Source of the DNA: Thermoguttaceae bacterium
GTDB taxonomy: Bacteria; Planctomycetota; Planctomycetia; Pirellulales; Thermoguttaceae
DNA: 64,000 bases
NCBI GenBank assembly: GCA_017407125.1
Contig: JAFQXE010000006.1
Coordinates: forward strand, 1-64,000
Direction of reading: 5' to 3'
The notes beneath the pieces were generated by a model, which was given only the letters and a program-made list of their open reading frames with translations, had not been told where the DNA came from and ran no database searches. Numbering within the stretch: the stretch's first letter is position 1; each line of letters starts with the position of its first letter. This document shows, in pieces, positions 59,514 through 64,000 of this stretch. Both the position numbers and the translations under genes were made by a program.

Positions 59514-61418
59514 ATGCAAACCATTTCCACACAAACGTTAATTCTCGGTTCCGGCGCCGCGGGACTCAATGCGGCTGTCTCCCTCAAACGCCTTGGCGTA
59601 GACGATTTAATCGTTCTGACCGAAGGGCTTCAGATGGGGACGTCGATCAATACAGGGTCTGACAAGCAGACGTATTACAAACTGTCGCTGTGCGACGAGT
59701 CGGATTCCCCAGAACTGATGGCGCAATCGTATTTCGCGGGCGGGTCGATGCACGGCGACCTGGCTCTGGTGGAGTCCGCCGGGTCGGTTCGCGGGTTTAT
59801 GAACCTCGTAACGCTGGGCGTTCCGTTTCCGTTTGATTCCTACGGGCGTTACATCGGATACAAGACAGACCACGACCCGTTTCGCCGCGCGACGTCTGTG
59901 GGGCCGTACACGTCCAGAGAGATGTGCCGGGCTCTGATCGCTCAAATTCCCAAGCTGAACATTCGAGTTGAGGAATCCTGGACGGCGATTGAAATTCAGC
60001 CGACGTCTTCCGGCGGAGCGGTTTTAGCGGTCAACGCGAAAGGGGAACTGGCGGCGTTTGAGTATCAGTATTTGGTCTTTGCCGTTGGCGGTCCGGCGGG
60101 GCTGTACAAAACAAGCGTCTATCCGGTTCAGCAAACCGGGGCGATTGGGCTGGCTCTTCGAGCGGGCGCGACGGCAGAAGGGCTTCCGGAATCCCAGTTC
60201 GGATTGGCGTCTGTCAGCCCGCGCTGGAACGTCTCCGGGACGTACATGCAGGTCGTTCCCCGATTCGTTTCCGCGGCTGTCGATTCTCAGGGAAATCCGG
60301 TCGAACCGCTGCGGGAATTCCTGCCGGACTATTACGCCGATAAAACCCGGATGTTCTCCGATATTTTCCGCAAGGGATACCAGTGGCCCTTCGACAGCGG
60401 CAAAGTCCCAGACGGCTCGTCCATGATAGATTTATACGTCTATCGAGAAACGGTAGAGAAAGGGAAAAAGGTCTTTCTGGATTTCCGCTCCAACGCGGAG
60501 GGATTCTCTTTTGACCTGCTCGACAACGAGGCGCGAGAGTATTTGGAAAAGTCTGGCGCAACGCAGGCGACGCCCCTGGAACGACTGCAAAAGATGAATC
60601 CCGGCGCGTATAATCTGTACCGGGATTTCGGCGTCGATCTGGCTGTCCAACCGCTGGAAATTGCCCTCTGCGCTCAGCATAACAACGGCGGATTGGCGGT
60701 CAATACATGGTACGAATCCTCGATTGAGCGTCTCTTTGCAGCTGGCGAAGTCGCGGGAACTCACGGCGTTAAACGTCCCGGCGGTTCCGCCCTCAACGCT
60801 GGTCAAGTCGGGTCGCTGCGAGCAGCGCAAAAGATTAAACGACGCCTTGAGACAACGCCGTCTGCGCTGGGCGTCCAAGACTATACGGCAATGGAGGACT
60901 TCTGGACAAAATGGTTTGAAAAGTCAGCGTCCGCGCCGAAAACGTGGCAGGAAGAACGCGACGAGTTCCAAACTCGAATGTCCGCTTTCGGGGCGGCGAT
61001 TCGCAAAAAAGATGAGCTTAAATCCGCCGTTTCAGACGCAAAGTCGCAGTACGAACGAATTTTGAAATTCGGCTGCCGATTCGATCCGAGCGTTCCTCAC
61101 GATGCAGCCGATGCGGCGTCCAACGTCCAGCTGTGTTTTGCTCATTGGGTTTATCTGGAATCGATTCTCTTTGCTCTGGAATCCGGCGTCGGGTCGCGAG
61201 GCTCCGCCTTGATTCTCGCCCCGGAAAGCGATGCAGACAACGTCGAAAAGGTTCCCGAGGACGTCTCTTTCAGAGAGAAGGTTCTGCAAACCAAATGGAA
61301 CCCGGTTTCTCAACAGGTGGAAAACGCCTGGATTCCCCGCCGTCCGATTCCTCAAAAAGAAACGTGGTTTGAATCCGACTGGGCAAAGTTCCGCGACGGG
61401 TCTGTATTTGAAGAATAA
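59514..61418 (+). CDS. FAD-dependent oxidoreductase (fumarate reductase/L-aspartate oxidase-like)
   Basis: 634 aa. The N-terminal dinucleotide-binding motif LGSGAAGLNAAVSLKRLG (about 11-28) and the C-terminal FAD motif LFAAGEVAGTHG (about 410-421), then RPGGSALNAGQVGS, place it in the succinate dehydrogenase/fumarate reductase flavoprotein superfamily. A C-terminal helical domain (about 450-560) resembles the SdhA/NadB cap. No signal peptide. The substrate cannot be told; the usual His/Arg active-site pattern of fumarate reductases is not clear. It is divergent from the LeuC-like gene and convergent with the HAD gene, whose stop is only 14 bp away. Confidence 0.85.
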   Translation: MQTISTQTLILGSGAAGLNAAVSLKRLGVDDLIVLTEGLQMGTSINTGSDKQTYYKLSLCDESDSPELMAQSYFAGGSMHGDLALVESAGSVRGFMNLVTLGVPFPFDSYGRYIGYKTDHDPFRRATSVGPYTSREMCRALIAQIPKLNIRVEESWTAIEIQPTSSGGAVLAVNAKGELAAFEYQYLVFAVGGPAGLYKTSVYPVQQTGAIGLALRAGATAEGLPESQFGLASVSPRWNVSGTYMQVVPRFVSAAVDSQGNPVEPLREFLPDYYADKTRMFSDIFRKGYQWPFDSGKVPDGSSMIDLYVYRETVEKGKKVFLDFRSNAEGFSFDLLDNEAREYLEKSGATQATPLERLQKMNPGAYNLYRDFGVDLAVQPLEIALCAQHNNGGLAVNTWYESSIERLFAAGEVAGTHGVKRPGGSALNAGQVGSLRAAQKIKRRLETTPSALGVQDYTAMEDFWTKWFEKSASAPKTWQEERDEFQTRMSAFGAAIRKKDELKSAVSDAKSQYERILKFGCRFDPSVPHDAADAASNVQLCFAHWVYLESILFALESGVGSRGSALILAPESDADNVEKVPEDVSFREKVLQTKWNPVSQQVENAWIPRRPIPQKETWFESDWAKFRDGSVFEE

Positions 61419-61432
61419 GCTGACGCCGGGGC

Positions 61433-62098
61433 TTAACGAGCCAAAAGCCGCTGACGGATGCCGGGATCGGCAAGCGTATTGGCGACGAAATCGACGAAGC
61501 TGATATCCTGACCTTGGCTATGTTCTGCCGGCACGGCGACGACATACGCCCCAGCATTTTTCCCCGCTCGGCAGCCGTTAGAGCTGTCTTCCAAAACCAT
61601 GCAGTTTTCCGGGGCAACACCCAGCGCGGCTGCTGCTTTAAGGTAAATTTCCGGGTTTGGTTTGCAGTGCGTAATGTCAGACCCCGTAATGGTTTTCGCA
61701 AACCTGGGTTCCAGATTGTAAATCGACAGAGTGTATTCCATAAGCTCTCTGTTGGTACTGGTCGCAATGGCGTGGGGAATGTTGTTTTCGTCCAGAAAAT
61801 CAAGCAATTCCATCAGCCCCGGCATCGGCTTGAGCATCTTCGGCAGAAGTTCGCGAAAGACGACTTGCGTTTCATCGCCCAGAGCCTGCCAGTTATCGGT
61901 CAAGCCCAACTCACGGATAATCGTTTTCATGGCAAACTCTGTTGAAGTCCCCATAATCATTTTATCAATTTCTGGAGTATAGATTTTTCCCCGGCGTCTC
62001 GCGATTTCCTCAGACGACGCGTAATAAATATCTTCCGAGTTGAACATCAACCCGTCCATATCAAATAAAACAGCTTGCAAAGTTGGCATCTCGTTCAT
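61433..62098 (-). CDS. HAD-superfamily phosphatase, beta-phosphoglucomutase-like
   Basis: 221 aa with all four HAD motifs: FDMDGLMFNSED (nucleophile and acid Asp), ATSTNREL (Thr/Ser), THCKPNPEIY (Lys) and LEDSSNGCRAG (second Asp pair). The helical cap (about 20-90) makes it subclass I, near beta-phosphoglucomutases and sugar-phosphate phosphatases. Cytoplasmic. The substrate is unknown. It is convergent with the FAD oxidoreductase gene. Confidence 0.88.
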   Translation of the reverse strand: MNEMPTLQAVLFDMDGLMFNSEDIYYASSEEIARRRGKIYTPEIDKMIMGTSTEFAMKTIIRELGLTDNWQALGDETQVVFRELLPKMLKPMPGLMELLDFLDENNIPHAIATSTNRELMEYTLSIYNLEPRFAKTITGSDITHCKPNPEIYLKAAAALGVAPENCMVLEDSSNGCRAGKNAGAYVVAVPAEHSQGQDISFVDFVANTLADPGIRQRLLAR

Positions 62099-62355
62099 AA
62101 TAATCAGTTGTTCAGGAATCGTAAAATTCTACAGAAACGGATTTTGGAAGGTCAAACTTTTCTAAATATCTGTTGATTATACCAAAATTATTACTATATT
62201 TATAGGGAATGTTCTTATTTTTGAGAAAAACGGCTAAAAATTTTGAAAAACTCTGGACATTTTCAAAAAATGGAGTATTATATATATTAGATAATTGTCG
62301 AGAGTTCCCAAAAGGATCTCTCCTGAAAAGTTATACTTACCCCTTTCCAATTACT

Positions 62356-63795
62356 ATGTCTGACTGGTATTTAAAACACGGCGATAAGGAATACGGTCCG
62401 ATGGACTCCAGCAAGCTGAAACAACTTGCAGCTCAAAATAAAATTCGCCCAACAGATTATATCCGCCGCGGAGCTGACGGCAAATGGACATTGGCGTCTC
62501 ACGCAAAAGGACTTTTTAACGAGACTGCGTCCAACGACCCATCGGCGCCGTCGCCAATAAATGTTCATTCCGGCGACGCCAATTCTGGCGCTGTACCGCC
62601 AGTTCCGCCTGTTGCGCCAAATCTCAGCGCTAGTTTTTCTCAAAAGCCGATTGCTCCGCCAGTTGCTTCTGCAATTCCAGTCGCGCAAAAAACGGCTTCT
62701 TCCGCTTCCAGTTCGATGAGTTTTGGAGACGGCATAGAATTTACACACAGCTCTCCTGCGTCATCTTCTTCTAAAAAGGGAAAGAAAAGCAAAAAGAAGG
62801 GTCCCGCTCCGATGGACAAAAAGACGGTTCTTATTGCCAGCATTGCAGGAGGATCCGTCCTTGTTTTGATTCTGCTTGTCGTATTAATTTTTGCATTAAA
62901 AAATGACAACGGCAGCAACGCTCCAGCAGCCGATAAAACAGAGGTTGCCCAAAGCGACAAAGGCGAAGCCGCTCCGGCTGAAGGAGAAAACGCCAACGCT
63001 GATAACTCCGCAGCAGACGAAGACGCTGCAGCAGACGATAACGCCATTGCAGACGAAAACGCCGAGGCTAACCCTGGCGAGGAAAGCGATCAGCCCATAG
63101 TAGCGTTTGAAACTCCCAAAGACGCTATTGACAGCGCTACAGGAAGCGCCAAAGCTGGAGACGTAGAAATTAAAGTCGTTTCCATCAAGCAGGGAATTGA
63201 ACCCATTACCGAAAAAGACGGTTCTGAAACGGACTCTCCCGACAGATCAACAATTATTACCCTTTCGGTTAAAAACATCAACGATAAAAAAACTGTAACT
63301 TTTACGCCGTGGTCTGTTCAGATCGCAAACGGTAAAAGGAACAGCGTTCTTTTACGCGATACCGAAAACGTCTACGGAATCGCTCTCAAACCCGGCGAAG
63401 TTCCAACAAGCGTTAAACGAGAAACCCATACCTTGTATTCGGACGATCCGCCAGTTACAGACGTTTTGGTTTTCAAACGTTTCGTACCGGGAGCTAAAGA
63501 ATTGTTCCTGACTTTGCCGGTTCCTGGCAATCCGTCTCAAAGCGTTGTTTTCCGTATCAAGACTGAAAACGTTGGAGGAGCTGGCGCTGCCAAACCGAAA
63601 GCAGACGCGGCGGAAGGCGGCGCAGCGGAAGGCGATTCCGAATCTCCCATTGTCTCAGAATCCGCTCCGGCTGAAGATTTTAATCCGGAAGACGATGATG
63701 AATACAACGAGATTAACGGCGTTTCAGAAGCTCAGCAAAAGAAGGATCAGGAAGAAGCGGACGCTGAACTCAAAGCTCTCAATCTGGGCGACTAA
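62356..63795 (+). CDS. Membrane protein with N-terminal GYF_2 (DUF4339) domain
   Basis: 480 aa from the ATG at 62356; the longer frame adds 49 residues without any domain. The GYF_2 domain (about 2-53) reads DWYLKHGDKEYGPM then KWTLASHAKGLF. A Pro/Ala/Ser-rich linker, a Lys-rich patch and one membrane helix (about 157-182, IAGGSVLVLILLVVLIFAL) follow. Outside lies an Ala/Asp/Glu/Asn-rich acidic stretch, then a beta-rich domain (about 250-415) like DUF4352 (VEIKVVSIKQG, KNINDKKTVTF), and an acidic tail. GYF_2 domains bind proline-rich peptides. It is followed 15 bp downstream by another membrane protein gene, likely in one operon. Confidence 0.75.
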   Translation: MSDWYLKHGDKEYGPMDSSKLKQLAAQNKIRPTDYIRRGADGKWTLASHAKGLFNETASNDPSAPSPINVHSGDANSGAVPPVPPVAPNLSASFSQKPIAPPVASAIPVAQKTASSASSSMSFGDGIEFTHSSPASSSSKKGKKSKKKGPAPMDKKTVLIASIAGGSVLVLILLVVLIFALKNDNGSNAPAADKTEVAQSDKGEAAPAEGENANADNSAADEDAAADDNAIADENAEANPGEESDQPIVAFETPKDAIDSATGSAKAGDVEIKVVSIKQGIEPITEKDGSETDSPDRSTIITLSVKNINDKKTVTFTPWSVQIANGKRNSVLLRDTENVYGIALKPGEVPTSVKRETHTLYSDDPPVTDVLVFKRFVPGAKELFLTLPVPGNPSQSVVFRIKTENVGGAGAAKPKADAAEGGAAEGDSESPIVSESAPAEDFNPEDDDEYNEINGVSEAQQKKDQEEADAELKALNLGD

Positions 63796-63810
63796 ATCCT
63801 TGTAACGTAA

Positions 63811-64000
63811 ATGAGCAGCGCAGAAAGCAACGAAAAGCAGACCATTCAGGAAGAGACGTCTTCTTCCTCGCGTCTTCTTTTCGTTGTTTTTTTTATCGTG
63901 GTTGTATGTCTTACCGTTGCAGCAGGGTTTCTCAAACCGAAAACGCCAGACCCGGTTGTTACAGTTCTGTCCGAACCGGAAGGGATCATGGGAACGGAAT
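63811..64000 (+). CDS. Membrane-anchored protein, N-terminus only (cut by window end)
   Basis: 63 codons are visible. A Ser/Glu/Gln-rich start is followed by one hydrophobic helix (LLFVVFFIVVVCLTVAAGFL), then a region ending EPEGIMGTE. The short GxxMGT string resembles the start of the ApbE FAD:protein FMN transferase domain, but this is far too little to assign. It lies 15 bp after the GYF_2 gene. Confidence 0.55.
   Translation, partial: MSSAESNEKQTIQEETSSSSRLLFVVFFIVVVCLTVAAGFLKPKTPDPVVTVLSEPEGIMGTE

Noticed and set aside
63811..64000. ApbE FAD:protein FMN transferase call for the last gene
   Set aside because: Only a four-residue resemblance (MGTE) is visible before the window ends.

Overview
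The window looks like chromosome of a planctomycete (Planctomycetota, probably near the Pirellulales). The arguments are: a very large secreted protein whose N-terminus carries the planctomycete-type export motif LESLEERQLLT and whose C-terminus has dockerin-like Asp repeats; a short 5S rRNA (about 104 nt); two Hanks-type Ser/Thr kinases; many secreted Tat/Sec proteins of PDZ, DUF6807 and Sel1 type; and frequent absence of Shine-Dalgarno sites. Promoters read easily as sigma-70 boxes (TTGnnn, 16-17 bp, TATAAT-like). I see no transposase, phage, plasmid or CRISPR array.

Layout. 1-540: 3' end of 23S rRNA, 5S rRNA, terminator. 565-6010 (minus): membrane Ser/Thr kinase, UPF0173 hydrolase, a DegP-like pseudoprotease, Nif3-like protein and a secreted PDZ protein. 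6478-16712: DUF6807 and DUF58 proteins, a large exported hypothetical, hisF, pilT, a membrane-anchored GspE-like pseudo-ATPase and an AraC regulator. 16798-24505: tRNA-Phe, a minus-strand GNAT/ketosynthase-like pair, tRNA-Gly, then ubiA-like, cdsA, proA and a FliM-like gene. 24452-28063: a Sel1-repeat protein gene flanked by two 165-bp direct repeats. 28178-35083: a 2301-aa surface protein with about 13 fibronectin III domains. 35512-38478: atypical kinase, accA, pyrD. 38578-48662: a secreted hydrolase island (phosphodiesterase-like, GH84/GH20-like, clan-D-like glycosidase, esterase, two tandem metallophosphoesterases, MBL hydrolase). 48711-56388: dnaG and rpoD, convergent with dnaE. 56404-64000: inositol monophosphatase, a degenerate leuC/leuD pair, FAD oxidoreductase, HAD phosphatase, a GYF_2 membrane protein and a gene cut by the window edge.

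Two themes stand out. First, several proteins keep their family fold but have lost catalytic residues: DegP-like triad H-D-S to G-A-P; ketosynthase C-H-H to D-N-Y; GspE-like Walker-A Lys to Met; a LeuC with all three Fe-S cysteines gone beside a shortened LeuD without its active-site loop; a kinase with DFA instead of DFG. The LeuC/LeuD pair is the most striking. Second, intergenic DNA is full of palindromic elements: a two-palindrome element of about 75 bp (four copies plus fragments), and at least a dozen hairpins whose arms are degenerate tandem heptanucleotides of different word families but whose loops repeatedly carry GCGCTTTGCG or GCGCTTCGCG. These hairpins often begin at or contain the stop codons of the neighbouring genes.

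All calls come from reading the sequence; no database search or structure prediction was run.
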